Shown: positions 53,680 to 62,590 of the stretch, in pieces | Numbering within the stretch: position 1 is the stretch's first letter | How the letters are laid out: the number at the start of each line of letters is the position of its first letter | Origin: Acanthopleuribacter pedis | Lineage (GTDB): Bacteria; Acidobacteriota; Holophagae; Acanthopleuribacterales; Acanthopleuribacteraceae | Assembly: GCF_017377855.1 (NCBI RefSeq) | Contig: NZ_JAFREP010000031.1 | Coordinates: 1 to 64,000, forward strand | Direction of reading: 5' to 3' | DNA: 64,000 bases | Notes under the pieces: generated by a model | The model's database searches: none | What the model was told of the DNA's origin: nothing | The model's input: the letters and a program-made list of their open reading frames with translations, nothing else | Made by a program: the position numbers and the translations under genes

Positions 53680-56472
53680 TTAGAAGGTCAGGGTCCAGCC
53701 GTTGATCGTGCCCGTGTCGTAACGCGCGTTGTCGACGGCTTGGAGGCGCCAAGTCCCGTTGGCCGGAACGCCGTTGGCGTCCACCGTGTAGGTCTGGACG
53801 ATGTTGTCGGCCGAGCCGCCGCTGTTGCCGTGCAGCACCCATTCCGTGCCGTTGGGGGCGATCAAGCGTATGTTGAGGTCACCGATGTAGGTGTGGCTGA
53901 TGTTGACCGCAACTGAGAGCGAACCGCTGTCACCGCCGTGGGTAACGTTTAGGCTGGTAGAAGCGCCCGTGCTGCTGTTGTCGGGGATTGCGGCCGAGGT
54001 GGTGCTTTCATAGGTTGCACCGCCGCCACCACCGTCCGTGTCCCAGGCCACGCTGAGCGTGACGCCGCTGTAGCTTTGGTAACCGCGCAGCATCAGGTGC
54101 CAGGTTCCCTCCGCGGGGCTGCCGACCGATACCGTTTCGTTGTTGCCGTTCAGATAGGGACGGTAATCCCAGGTATTGGTGGTGGGCCGGGCGCCGCGGC
54201 GTACGTAGAGGTCGGTGTCGCCGCTGCCGCCGTTGATGCCGATGCGCAGGTTGTTCGCGTTGGCGGGCAGGTTGAAATAGAAAAAGGTTTCGCTGCCGCT
54301 TGCGCCGGCGAGGTTGGTGCGCGAATCGCCGTTTTGCAACTGGTTGGGATCGGTGCCGTCGCCACCGTCCGTGCCGTCACCACCGTCGCCGCCGTCCGTG
54401 CCGTCACCACCGTTGCCGCTGCCGAAGGTCACCGTCAATTGGGCCGCTTTGTCGGATTCGCCGTCGTAGGCCTCGGCCACGCGACGACCTTCGCCCTCGA
54501 TCAAAAAGACCATGCTGTTTCCGGACTGCCAGTCGGGATGGCTGACGATTTCCGCCACGATGTCCTTCAGGTCGGGGGTGCGTTGGGCCGCGCCCGCCGC
54601 GCCGGTACTGGACCAGGCCGAGGGTGACCAGGCCACGTTGCTGCTGGTGCGCACGCGGTCGCTGATATCGCCGGAACTGCTGCCAAAGGTGGATGCGTTG
54701 GCCGCGTCTTGACCGAAGATAACCAGGTTGGTGCTTTCACTGCTGGTTTCGTCAACCGTGAATTGAATCGTGGCGCTGTCGATTTGGGCGTCTTGCGGGA
54801 TGTGCATGTTGGTAAAACGCACGCCCACCGTTTGGTCGCGGCTGCCGTCGCGGATCAACTCCAGGTCGGAGCTGTCACGGTACATGCTGCCACTGCTTCG
54901 TTCTTCCGCGTCATCGCTGCTTTGGGCGATGGTACGGATCAGGGTGGCGACGCCAACCGAGATGGTGACGCTGTCGTCGCGGGTCTCGCCGTTGGAACCG
55001 GTAGCGACCGCGCGGATTTGGAATGCCCCGTTTTGGGTCGCGTCCCAGGTGGTGCTGTAGGGCGCGTTGGTATCCTCGGCGATCAGGGTGCTGCCCACGT
55101 AGAAGCGAACCGAGCTGATTGAGCCGCCGTCCATGGAGGCGTTGGCGGCGATGGTGACTGCCGCGCCTTCGTCGAAGACCTGGTTATCGGTGGGTTGGGT
55201 CAGGCTCACCACGGGCAGGCTGACGTTGTTGTTGGGGATGGTGATCACGGCACCGTTGCTGGGTTGCCACACGTCGAGGCCGTTGGGTTCGGCCCAGGGA
55301 TTGTTGTCGGAAACCGAGCCGACTGAATCGACGTTGTCGTAGCGAATGGTTTTGATGTCGATGCCGCCGGTGGCGATGCGCATCCATTTAAATTGGTTGA
55401 AGGCGGCCGTGTTGCGCGTCCAGCTTTTGCTGTCGTTGGCACCGCGCAGCGGGGCGCCCCAGGTGCCTTCGCCCACATAAACCGTGCCGTTGTTGTCGTC
55501 GCGCACAAAACCCTCGTCGCTGCCGGAGCCGCTGGAAGGACGGACCGGCCAGGTGGATTTCACGCAGTGTGAATCGCACTCCACCACCAGTTGCACCTTG
55601 CGGGTGTAAAACAGGTTGGCCCAAGCGTCGTATTCGTCCCAGCCCTCGGATTTGGAACTGACGTGAGGACGCATGGGTTTGTGGTATTGGGCAATCCGCC
55701 AAGTCACGTTTTGGTTGGCCGCCAGGTCGTTGGCCAGCCAGCTCGCTTGGTCGCCGCCTTCCGTATCCTCGGAGTTCAGCGTGTAGGTGCGCAGCATATT
55801 GGCCCCGAAGGTCAGCGCGTAATAGTTGCGTGAGCCGGGTGTGTCGAAGATTTCCTGAACCACCGCGTTGTTGCGCTCGTGGTTGCCGCGCGCGGCCACA
55901 ATCGGGTAGATGCGCCCGTCGCTGGAAATCGTGTCCTGCCAGTCTTCGAGCCATTGCTGCCACTGGCTGTTGCTGTCGGCGTCGGTCATGTCACCACCGA
56001 ACATCACGAACAGGGGACGCAACTTGGAAACCATGCGGTTGGCGCGCCGGCGCGTGTTGGCGTTGTTGCGTGAGTCGCCGCCGGCGATCACCGTGAAGCT
56101 GCTTGAATCATTGGGTGCGGTGCGGAACCAAAAGCGTTGGCTGGTGCTGTTGCTGTCGGCGACCACGAAGTAATAAGCGGTGTCGGGTTGGAGCCCTTGC
56201 AGACGGGCGAATTGATGGGTCATGCCTTTTTCGGAGGTGGTCCGGTCCGCGGCGCGGTTGAAGGCGTAGTTGGCGGGGTTGGTGCCGCCGTCGCTGGTGT
56301 CGTAGTAGACCCGGGCGTCGCTGCCGCTGGTCACGGCCCAGCCGACGACCATGGTCGTAGCAGGATTATCACGCCAGGTTAAGCGGTATTTCTCGGTTCC
56401 CGCCTTGAGGCTGGAAACGAGGCACAAAGCGGTCAGGGCGCCCCAAAAGGCGAGGCGTCGAACGTTCAACAT
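53680..56472 (-). CDS. Secreted modular purple-acid-phosphatase-like metallophosphoesterase
   Basis: The 930-residue product has a signal peptide ending near SLKAG, then an N-terminal fibronectin-like domain as in purple acid phosphatases (YRLTWRDNPATTMVVGWAV). The two-metal core has AGGDSRNN (first Asp), FGGDMTDAD, ARGNHERNN and later AQYHKPM and VECDSHCVKS. An Ig-like domain (VVSLTQPTDNQVFDEG), a beta domain starting TIAQSSDDAEERSSG, a GGDGTDGGDGGDGTDGGDG linker, a PPC domain (ETFFYFNLPANANNLRIG) and a P/proprotein-convertase domain (GDSGSLSVAVNISHTYIGDLNIRL..) follow. GAGGAG precedes the ATG. The substrate (phosphomonoester or phosphodiester) cannot be told. A P domain is more usual on proteases. 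Confidence 0.87.
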   Translation of the reverse strand: MLNVRRLAFWGALTALCLVSSLKAGTEKYRLTWRDNPATTMVVGWAVTSGSDARVYYDTSDGGTNPANYAFNRAADRTTSEKGMTHQFARLQGLQPDTAYYFVVADSNSTSQRFWFRTAPNDSSSFTVIAGGDSRNNANTRRRANRMVSKLRPLFVMFGGDMTDADSNSQWQQWLEDWQDTISSDGRIYPIVAARGNHERNNAVVQEIFDTPGSRNYYALTFGANMLRTYTLNSEDTEGGDQASWLANDLAANQNVTWRIAQYHKPMRPHVSSKSEGWDEYDAWANLFYTRKVQLVVECDSHCVKSTWPVRPSSGSGSDEGFVRDDNNGTVYVGEGTWGAPLRGANDSKSWTRNTAAFNQFKWMRIATGGIDIKTIRYDNVDSVGSVSDNNPWAEPNGLDVWQPSNGAVITIPNNNVSLPVVSLTQPTDNQVFDEGAAVTIAANASMDGGSISSVRFYVGSTLIAEDTNAPYSTTWDATQNGAFQIRAVATGSNGETRDDSVTISVGVATLIRTIAQSSDDAEERSSGSMYRDSSDLELIRDGSRDQTVGVRFTNMHIPQDAQIDSATIQFTVDETSSESTNLVIFGQDAANASTFGSSSGDISDRVRTSSNVAWSPSAWSSTGAAGAAQRTPDLKDIVAEIVSHPDWQSGNSMVFLIEGEGRRVAEAYDGESDKAAQLTVTFGSGNGGDGTDGGDGGDGTDGGDGTDPNQLQNGDSRTNLAGASGSETFFYFNLPANANNLRIGINGGSGDTDLYVRRGARPTTNTWDYRPYLNGNNETVSVGSPAEGTWHLMLRGYQSYSGVTLSVAWDTDGGGGGATYESTTSAAIPDNSSTGASTSLNVTHGGDSGSLSVAVNISHTYIGDLNIRLIAPNGTEWVLHGNSGGSADNIVQTYTVDANGVPANGTWRLQAVDNARYDTGTINGWTLTF

Positions 56473-57104
56473 GAAATGTCTCCTCGAAGATGAACGAAAA
56501 CGAAAACGATTGAAAAAGAAAAGGAGTGAATCAGCGGCGACCCTTGGGATGGGGGTGCCGATGTTTCATGAGGACACGGATGGGTCCTTCGGCCGTTTTT
56601 CCATCCGCGGTGTTTCCAACGCCTCAAACCCTGTCGCTGCGATTCGTCGCCCGTGGATCCGGTGGGCGTGGACCCGGTGCGATCCGGGCGTCATTCAAAA
56701 TCGAGCCGTTCCCAAAAAACCGCGCACGGGTCATCGCATCGCCAAGCCTCTGGCAGGACTCCCAGCAAGCACGGCAATGAACGGTCGGAAGCAAGGGTAG
56801 GGATAGGTATGAGAACGGTGATGGGTCAGCGAGGGGTGGCAAAAGAGAGCACGGCGGCCTGAAAAGAGTTATCAAACGAGTGAACTCACGGCCGGGATGA
56901 AGGATAGGTTTATCATGTTAAGGATTTGTAGCGGCTGGGTAAAGTTCGCGTTACGGTGAATTGCCATGGGTGACAAAGGTCACCTGGTTAAAAGCGGCGG
57001 GTTGTTCGCGCAAAGGCCTTTCGTTGCTGAGCCTTATGGGGGACAGGCGGTGCACGGAGTCTTATGGGGAACAGGCGATGCATGGCGTTCCCTCGCCGGC
57101 TCAC
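56473..57104. other. Intergenic region upstream of the phosphatase-like gene
   Basis: No gene is supported. A ~29-base near-duplicate (CTTATGGGG.ACAGGCG.TGCA) lies at 57033-57090, just beyond the 3' end of the ferredoxin gene. GAGGAG at the left edge (minus strand) belongs to the phosphatase-like gene. Confidence 0.5.
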
Positions 57105-57401
57105 TCAAACGGTGTGGATTTCAAGGTCGGTATGAACCCTTACCCGGCAGGCGAGGCGGGTTTCTTTTCCTTCCTCACCGAAAAAGGCGAGTAGGGCGCG
57201 TTCGGCCTCGCTTGGTTCAGCGAGCTTTTGGGGATCGGCCGGGCGGATGTGGGCGATACAGGTCCCGCAAACACCTGAGAAACAGCCGAATTCGATAGGG
57301 CCGCGCCCGTCGATCAGCGTGCCCAGGTTGGTGCCCGGCGCACAGGTCACATCGGGGGCGTCCGTTGCGGGGAAATGGATGCGGTGGACGGTGTCGCTCA
57401 T
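57105..57401 (-). CDS. Small [2Fe-2S] ferredoxin
   Basis: The 98-residue plant-type ferredoxin fold has CFSGVCGTC (Cys-x4-Cys-x2-Cys) near residues 40-48 and the fourth Cys in RLACRV near residue 84. VTCAPGTNLGTLIDGRGP is the usual stretch before the cluster. It overlaps the stop region of cobU by four bases (ATGA), so it is translationally coupled to it. A link to cobalamin assembly (an electron donor for a cobalamin reductase) is an attractive guess, but a housekeeping electron carrier is as likely. Confidence 0.9.
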   Translation of the reverse strand: MSDTVHRIHFPATDAPDVTCAPGTNLGTLIDGRGPIEFGCFSGVCGTCIAHIRPADPQKLAEPSEAERALLAFFGEEGKETRLACRVRVHTDLEIHTV

Positions 57402-57937
57402 GGGGTGCCGCCTTTGACGAAAACCGGGAGGCCCGCCACCATCAACACGACTTGCTCGGCCGCCGACGCCATCACTTGGTTACACCGACCCGCGCAATCA
57501 CCGAAACGCCGCGCCAAGGCGTTGCCCGGCATGATGCCCATCCCGGTTTCATTGGTCACCAGGAGCAAGTGACCGGTTTGTTCCGCCGCCACAGCCAACA
57601 GGGCGCGGCTCGCCTCGGCGACGCGGTCCTCGGTCATCTTTCCCGCCCTGTCGTGGTACAGCAAATTGTTGACCCACAGGGTGAGGCAGTCGACCAAAAC
57701 AACCGGGACCGATGCGTTTTGGGACAAGGCGCCGGCCAGATCGGTTTGTTCCTCCACTGTCCGCCAGTGTGCCCCGCGTTCCTCCCGATGGCGGCGAATG
57801 CGTTCCTTCATTTCTTCGTCCAGCGCGGGGCTGGTGGCGATAAAGGCATGGGGACCGGGATGTGCTTCTCCCTGTTGCAGGGCAAAACGGCTTTTCCCTG
57901 AACGACTTCCCCCGGTGATCAGGGTGATATGGCGCAT
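57398..57937 (-). CDS. cobU: Adenosylcobinamide kinase / guanylyltransferase
   Basis: CobU phosphorylates adenosylcobinamide and then attaches GMP, giving AdoCbi-GDP in cobalamin assembly or salvage. The 179-residue length fits. GGSRSGKSRFA near residue 9-19 is the P-loop, HREERGAHWRTVEE near 50-63 holds the His that takes GMP, and VVLVDCLTLWVNNLL and LLLVTNETGMGIMP are the two further family blocks. It is first of a two-gene unit with the ferredoxin. No other cob gene is in the window, so this organism may salvage cobinamide. Confidence 0.92.
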   Translation of the reverse strand: MRHITLITGGSRSGKSRFALQQGEAHPGPHAFIATSPALDEEMKERIRRHREERGAHWRTVEEQTDLAGALSQNASVPVVLVDCLTLWVNNLLYHDRAGKMTEDRVAEASRALLAVAAEQTGHLLLVTNETGMGIMPGNALARRFGDCAGRCNQVMASAAEQVVLMVAGLPVFVKGGTP

Positions 57938-58687
57938 GAACGGCTCTCCGATCTCTTGAATGTCCCCATCCTACACCCTTCTCGGCAAGCGATGGGCGGC
58001 CTCGCGGAGGTGAGCCCTTAACCCAATTCGAGACCCTTTTTCATTTTTGTAAAGGTTGTGTAATCGACAGGCAAGGACCTGTTTCCTGGATCGAGGCGTG
58101 AATGGGCGTGCACGGATGTGAAAAGAAGTTGAACACGGGTGTCAACATTTTTTGGGTCGATGTCTGAAGTGTCGCTGAAATACCTGAAAACGAATCTGAA
58201 AGCCTTATGTAAAAGTCAGTTATCTTTATTAGAAAAAGAGGTTTGGCGCGAAATGTTGCCGGCCGAATTGCGTTTCCCGAAATCGTCCGGGTCTTTCAAC
58301 CCGTTTCAAGCATCTTTCATTAGGACGGAATTCTCCGCGCTGATAGCTTTGGGTAACACACCTGTAAAGCGAATTTCGATTCTGTGTGGATGTTTTGTGG
58401 TTTTAAAGATTGATGTGGTGGCATGATTTTTTGAGTATTCCTTTATTTACTCAGGTTTTGTTTGGCCGCACATTCCCTTTTGCTCACCTGCCGCGTTCAG
58501 CATCTACATTGCCGCTTTATGGGTTTCCGCCGCCTCCCGGTTTTGGTAACGAACCGACCCGATCAAAGGACTGCGACTCGGTTGGTTTTTAGGTACGGGG
58601 TGGGTACGGCGGTTTCCGGTTCTCTCCTAAGCCCTTGCGACCCTTGCGGGCTTTTGATTGAGAGGCCGACCATTTTGGAGGAACACC
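57938..58687. other. Divergent region between cobU and the M4-hydrolase fusion gene
   Basis: No gene is supported; a 95-residue frame at 58139-58426 lacks a ribosome binding site and a recognisable product. The stretch 58190-58470 is more A/T-rich than its surroundings. No cobalamin riboswitch could be recognised upstream of cobU. GGAGG at 58676-58680 serves the fusion gene. Confidence 0.5.
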
Positions 58688-61648
58688 ATGAACCAGTTTC
58701 AATGGAGCCGTTTGGCTCTGATCTTGGGTTGTTTGCTGCTACCGATGATGGTGGTTGCACAAGATACCCAGACGGCTCGTAGCGCCCGCGACTTGGGCTT
58801 TTCACGCGTATCTTTGGATCAATCCGGCAGCCCGCGTTTCCTGGGCGGTCAGACCAATTTGATTGTCCGCGACAGCAAAGATGCCGAGGGCTTGTTTCAA
58901 GGCAAATTGGCCAAAATCTACCAGTTGGGTAAAGCCGATGCGGTGCGATTTGTAAGTATGGAGAAGTTTAACGGGACCCGTACCTATCGCATGCAACAAA
59001 CCTTTCAAGGCCTCGAGGTGCGCGGCGGCGACCTGGTGATTCAAATCGGTGCCGACGGCCAAGTCCTCGCGGTCAGCGGCCGTGTGATTAACAATATTAA
59101 TGTAAACGTCCGCCCGGTTCACTTCTTCAACGGACTCTACGAAAACGCAATCAGCGACTTGCTCGGTATCGACGGCATCGCGGCCGGCGCCATTCCCTAC
59201 AACGTTTTGAAACCGGCCGACTTGGTCATTTACGCGCATCCCGAGGGCGGCGTGCATCTGGCGTTTGAAACGGATGTCGAGTTCGCCCACGACGACCACT
59301 TCTACATGGAACGCATGATGATCGATGCCGAAACCCAAGGCTTGATCGGTTCCGAAACCCTGATCCACAGTGCCTTGGACCGTCGCGTTCATACCGCCAA
59401 CAATGGCTGTTTCGCGCCCATCTTCGGTACCTCTTTGCCAGGCCGCCAGGTGATAAGCGAAGGCGGAGCTTCGGATGATTATGTGGCGCAAGGCGCTTAT
59501 GACAATACCGGTACCACCTACTGGTTCTTCTACCACATGTTCGGCCGCGATTCTTACGACGGCCGCGGTATTCCCCTCGTCTCCACGGTTCACATCACGT
59601 TTGCCACCGGTTTGTTTCCTTCCAACTGCTCACCCAACAACGCGGCATTCTTGCAAGCGCCTTATAACCAAATGCTTTACGGCGACGGTGACGGCGAAAT
59701 TTTGCGTGAGACCGCTTTGTCCCTGGACGTAACCGCTCACGAATTGGCCCACGGTTTCACCAACAGCACCTCGCGTTTGGTGTACCAGCGAGAGTCCGGC
59801 GCCATTAACGAGGCGATGTCCGACATCTTCGGTGCCGGCGCCGAGGCGTGGAAAATGTCCCTCGATGCGGAAGGCAAACGGCCTGAAGACGGCAATCCCG
59901 CCAACTACCAAACCTTCCGCGAAACCTGGCTGCTGGGCGACGACATCGCGGGCTCCCAGCTCGGCGAAGCGCTGCGTTACATGAACAACCCCACCCTTGA
60001 CGGTCGCTCCCCCGACTTTTACCCCGAACGCAACTACCCCAACAACTGTAGCCCCGGCGCCGGCAACGACAACTGCGGCGTTCACACCAACAGCGGCATC
60101 GCCAACCTGGCTTTCTTCCTCCTGGTTGAAGGCGGCACCCACCCGCAAGGAAAAACCACCGTCAACGTGCCGGGCATCGGCATGATCGACGCACTCAACA
60201 TCTTCTACGAAACCAACGCCCAGCTTTTGTCGCAAAACGCCACCTTTGAAGATTTGCGTTTCGCATCCGCTCAAGCCGCGGCCAACCAGTTCGGCGAGAA
60301 CTCCTGTCAGTTCAGCGCGGTCATGAAAGCCTGGGACGCCGTGGGTGTCAACGGTTCCTGGAACGATCCCGGCGGCACTTGCGGCGGTCCCGTTAACGAG
60401 GCGCCCACCGCTTCGTTCTCCTTCACGACCGACGAACTCAGCGCTGCGTTCGACGGCTCCGCCAGCACCGACAGCGACGGTTCTATCGCTTCTTATGCGT
60501 GGGACTTCGGTGACGGCAACCAAGGCAGCGGTGTTTCCGCCGCCCACACCTACCGTTCCGAGGGCACCTACCGCGTCGTCCTGGTGGTTACCGACAACCA
60601 AGGCGCCACCGGTCGTGCCGAAGCGGACGTCACCGTATCCGAAACCGACATCATTCCCCCCACCGCCGCGTTTACCTTCAGCGCGGATCGCCTGAATGTC
60701 AGCTTCGACGGTTCCGCCAGTTCGGGCCCGAATGGCGCGATCACCGATTACGCCTGGGATTTGGGTGACGGTTCAAGCGCCTCCGGCGCCCAGGTTAACC
60801 ACCGCTACGGCGCCGCCGGCAGCTACAGCGTGACCCTGACCGTGACCGACGCCGCCGGCCTGCAAGGCAGTACCAGCCAAACCGTCACCGTCGACGATCC
60901 CGGCGACGATTGCGGCAACGGCTTCCAAATCGGTTCCTCCGTGGTTACCTTCAACAACAACGGTCGTTCCATCCAAACCGACCTTTATTACCCCAGTGCA
61001 AGCGGCGGTTCCAACGCCGACATGATCGAAGGCTGCGGCTTCCCCGTCGTGGTCTTCGGACACGGTTTCACCATCGGCACCAACGCCTACGACTATCTGT
61101 TCGAAGGATTGGTTCCCGCCGGTTACATCGTCGCCATGCCCCGCACCGAGTCTGGTTTCTCCCCCAGCCACGGCCGCTTCGGCAGCGACATCGCCTTCTT
61201 GGCAAGCGAAATCATCCGCGCTTACCCCAACAGCACGAGCGGCACCTCGGCTGTTTCGGGCCACAGCATGGGCGGTGGTTCCGCGTTCCTGGCGATGGCG
61301 GAGAACCCCTCCATCACAGCATTGTTTTCCCTTGCTGCTGCTGAAACCAATCCCTCGGCCATCGAAGCGGCGGCTTCGATTGACCGACCCAGCCTGGTGA
61401 TCGCTGCGAGCCGTGACTGTGTGACTCCGGCTGAAGATCACCAAACCCCGATGTTCGAGGCGCTCGCCGCCGCGGATAAAGAATTCGTCATGCTTGACGG
61501 TGCCTCGCACTGTCAGTTCACCACGGGCAACTTCAACTGCTCGTTTGGCGAATTCTTCTGCGGTCAGCGACCCTCGCTCAGTGAAGCCGAACAACACGCC
61601 CAAACCCTGGCGACGATCCTGCCTTGGTTGGATCGCGTGTTGCGGTAA
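58688..61648 (+). CDS. Secreted M4 metalloprotease fused to two PKD domains and an alpha/beta hydrolase
   Basis: It has 986 residues from ATG 58688 (GGAGG seven bases upstream; the ATG 30 bases earlier overlaps it). The signal peptide ends near MVVAQ. After an FTP/propeptide region comes a thermolysin-type core: HELAH at 351-355, GAINEAMSDIFG with E375, and GVHTNSGIANLAFFL with active-site H466. Two PKD domains follow (~570-655 and ~657-740; YAWDFGDGNQ.. and YAWDLGDGSS..). From ~745 to the end is a cutinase/dienelactone-hydrolase-like domain: VVVFGHGFTIG, SGHSMGGGSAF with the nucleophile at S860, AASRDCVTPAE with the Asp and GASHCQF with the His. Both active sites look complete. It is followed by a strong terminator. 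Confidence 0.9.
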   Translation: MNQFQWSRLALILGCLLLPMMVVAQDTQTARSARDLGFSRVSLDQSGSPRFLGGQTNLIVRDSKDAEGLFQGKLAKIYQLGKADAVRFVSMEKFNGTRTYRMQQTFQGLEVRGGDLVIQIGADGQVLAVSGRVINNINVNVRPVHFFNGLYENAISDLLGIDGIAAGAIPYNVLKPADLVIYAHPEGGVHLAFETDVEFAHDDHFYMERMMIDAETQGLIGSETLIHSALDRRVHTANNGCFAPIFGTSLPGRQVISEGGASDDYVAQGAYDNTGTTYWFFYHMFGRDSYDGRGIPLVSTVHITFATGLFPSNCSPNNAAFLQAPYNQMLYGDGDGEILRETALSLDVTAHELAHGFTNSTSRLVYQRESGAINEAMSDIFGAGAEAWKMSLDAEGKRPEDGNPANYQTFRETWLLGDDIAGSQLGEALRYMNNPTLDGRSPDFYPERNYPNNCSPGAGNDNCGVHTNSGIANLAFFLLVEGGTHPQGKTTVNVPGIGMIDALNIFYETNAQLLSQNATFEDLRFASAQAAANQFGENSCQFSAVMKAWDAVGVNGSWNDPGGTCGGPVNEAPTASFSFTTDELSAAFDGSASTDSDGSIASYAWDFGDGNQGSGVSAAHTYRSEGTYRVVLVVTDNQGATGRAEADVTVSETDIIPPTAAFTFSADRLNVSFDGSASSGPNGAITDYAWDLGDGSSASGAQVNHRYGAAGSYSVTLTVTDAAGLQGSTSQTVTVDDPGDDCGNGFQIGSSVVTFNNNGRSIQTDLYYPSASGGSNADMIEGCGFPVVVFGHGFTIGTNAYDYLFEGLVPAGYIVAMPRTESGFSPSHGRFGSDIAFLASEIIRAYPNSTSGTSAVSGHSMGGGSAFLAMAENPSITALFSLAAAETNPSAIEAAASIDRPSLVIAASRDCVTPAEDHQTPMFEALAAADKEFVMLDGASHCQFTTGNFNCSFGEFFCGQRPSLSEAEQHAQTLATILPWLDRVLR

Positions 61649-61664
61649 CACAGCTCGTCTTTTG

Positions 61665-61694
61665 GGCCCGACACCTGGTGTCGGGCCTTTTTTT
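61665..61694 (+). terminator. Intrinsic terminator of the fusion gene
   Basis: Perfect GGCCCGACACC / GGTGTCGGGCC stem with a one-base loop and a run of seven Ts, 17 bases after the stop. Confidence 0.95.
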
Positions 61695-62590
61695 ATTGGG
61701 GTTATCTTGAGGTGTTGCCGCGTCGCGTCAGAGGGTGGAAGCCGTCAGGGGTTCTGGAACTAGCCTACTTTTATTCGTCAATATGCGGAAAATGAACGCC
61801 GTCTTTAGGTGTGATAGTAGGTTGCTAAACTTATGTTCTGGGTATTTGTTTTTTGCCTTCTTAGTTGAAGTGAGAGAGTTGACACGTTACGGCAGATTTT
61901 GACTTGATAACCAGCCGCTGAGGACTATAATAATCCTTAAGTAAACCGACTGTAAAAGCTATGTAAAGTGGATGCTTTTGGTCGTCCGTCCTGCCCTTTT
62001 CGTCCTGGGCTTTTGCCCCAAATGGTGCTTTTCAATTGCTTTGCCCTTTGTTCCATGTTTGCTCAAAGGTCTCTTAACGGATTCGTTTTCACACGGGTTT
62101 TTCGGGCCGACCACTACCCAGCATCGACGTGTTGGGTAACGCGGGGTTCACCTTGCAGAAATCGCCCGAAGACATGGTGTGAAGGTTTTGCCACTGTGCC
62201 TGTTTCTCCCCGCACGTTTTGCCGGGTGGTGTTTCTTTGTGTGTCGGTTCCTCTAAAGGCACGAACGGCATCCCTGGATCTGGTAACCGCGCGTTACGTG
62301 AAACCGCTGCTGGGCGTTGGTCAAGGTAGAACCCGTTCCCCACGGTCCTTGTGTCGCGAAACGCCGGTGCTGCTCCGGTGCTTGTTCGCGGTGTTTTGTT
62401 CACGGTCGTTTTCTCCCCCCGTTGACCGGCCGACTGCTCCTAAGGAGGGGATCCCTGCCCCCGATTCGGTTGTTTTCGCGTTGCTCACCGCGCTCCTCCT
62501 ATGGCACCGAATCGCTTCCTTCAAACGAACAGACCCCGCAAGGATTGCTTAACTTTTCATCAATCCAGCTTCAATAAGGTAGGTTGCCCC
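61695..62590. other. Long intergenic region upstream of the membrane regulator
   Basis: About 900 bases without a supported gene. It contains the promoter-like pair at 61904-61931 and the AAGGTAGG ribosome binding site (62577-62584) of the next gene. Overlapping frames in 61968-62552 lack start signals. A long untranslated leader or an unannotated small RNA starting near 61938 is possible. Confidence 0.5.
61904..61931 (+). promoter_or_regulatory. Probable sigma-70 promoter
   Basis: TTGATA at 61904-61909 is followed by a 16-base spacer and a perfect TATAAT at 61926-61931. It lies ~660 bases before the start codon of the regulator gene, so it gives either a very long leader or a separate transcript. 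Confidence 0.5.

Noticed and set aside
57938..58138. Cobalamin riboswitch upstream of cobU
   Set aside because: Looked for the B12-box consensus on the minus strand and did not see it.
58139..58426. 95-residue frame before the protease-hydrolase fusion gene
   Set aside because: No ribosome binding site, no family, and in an A/T-rich intergenic stretch.
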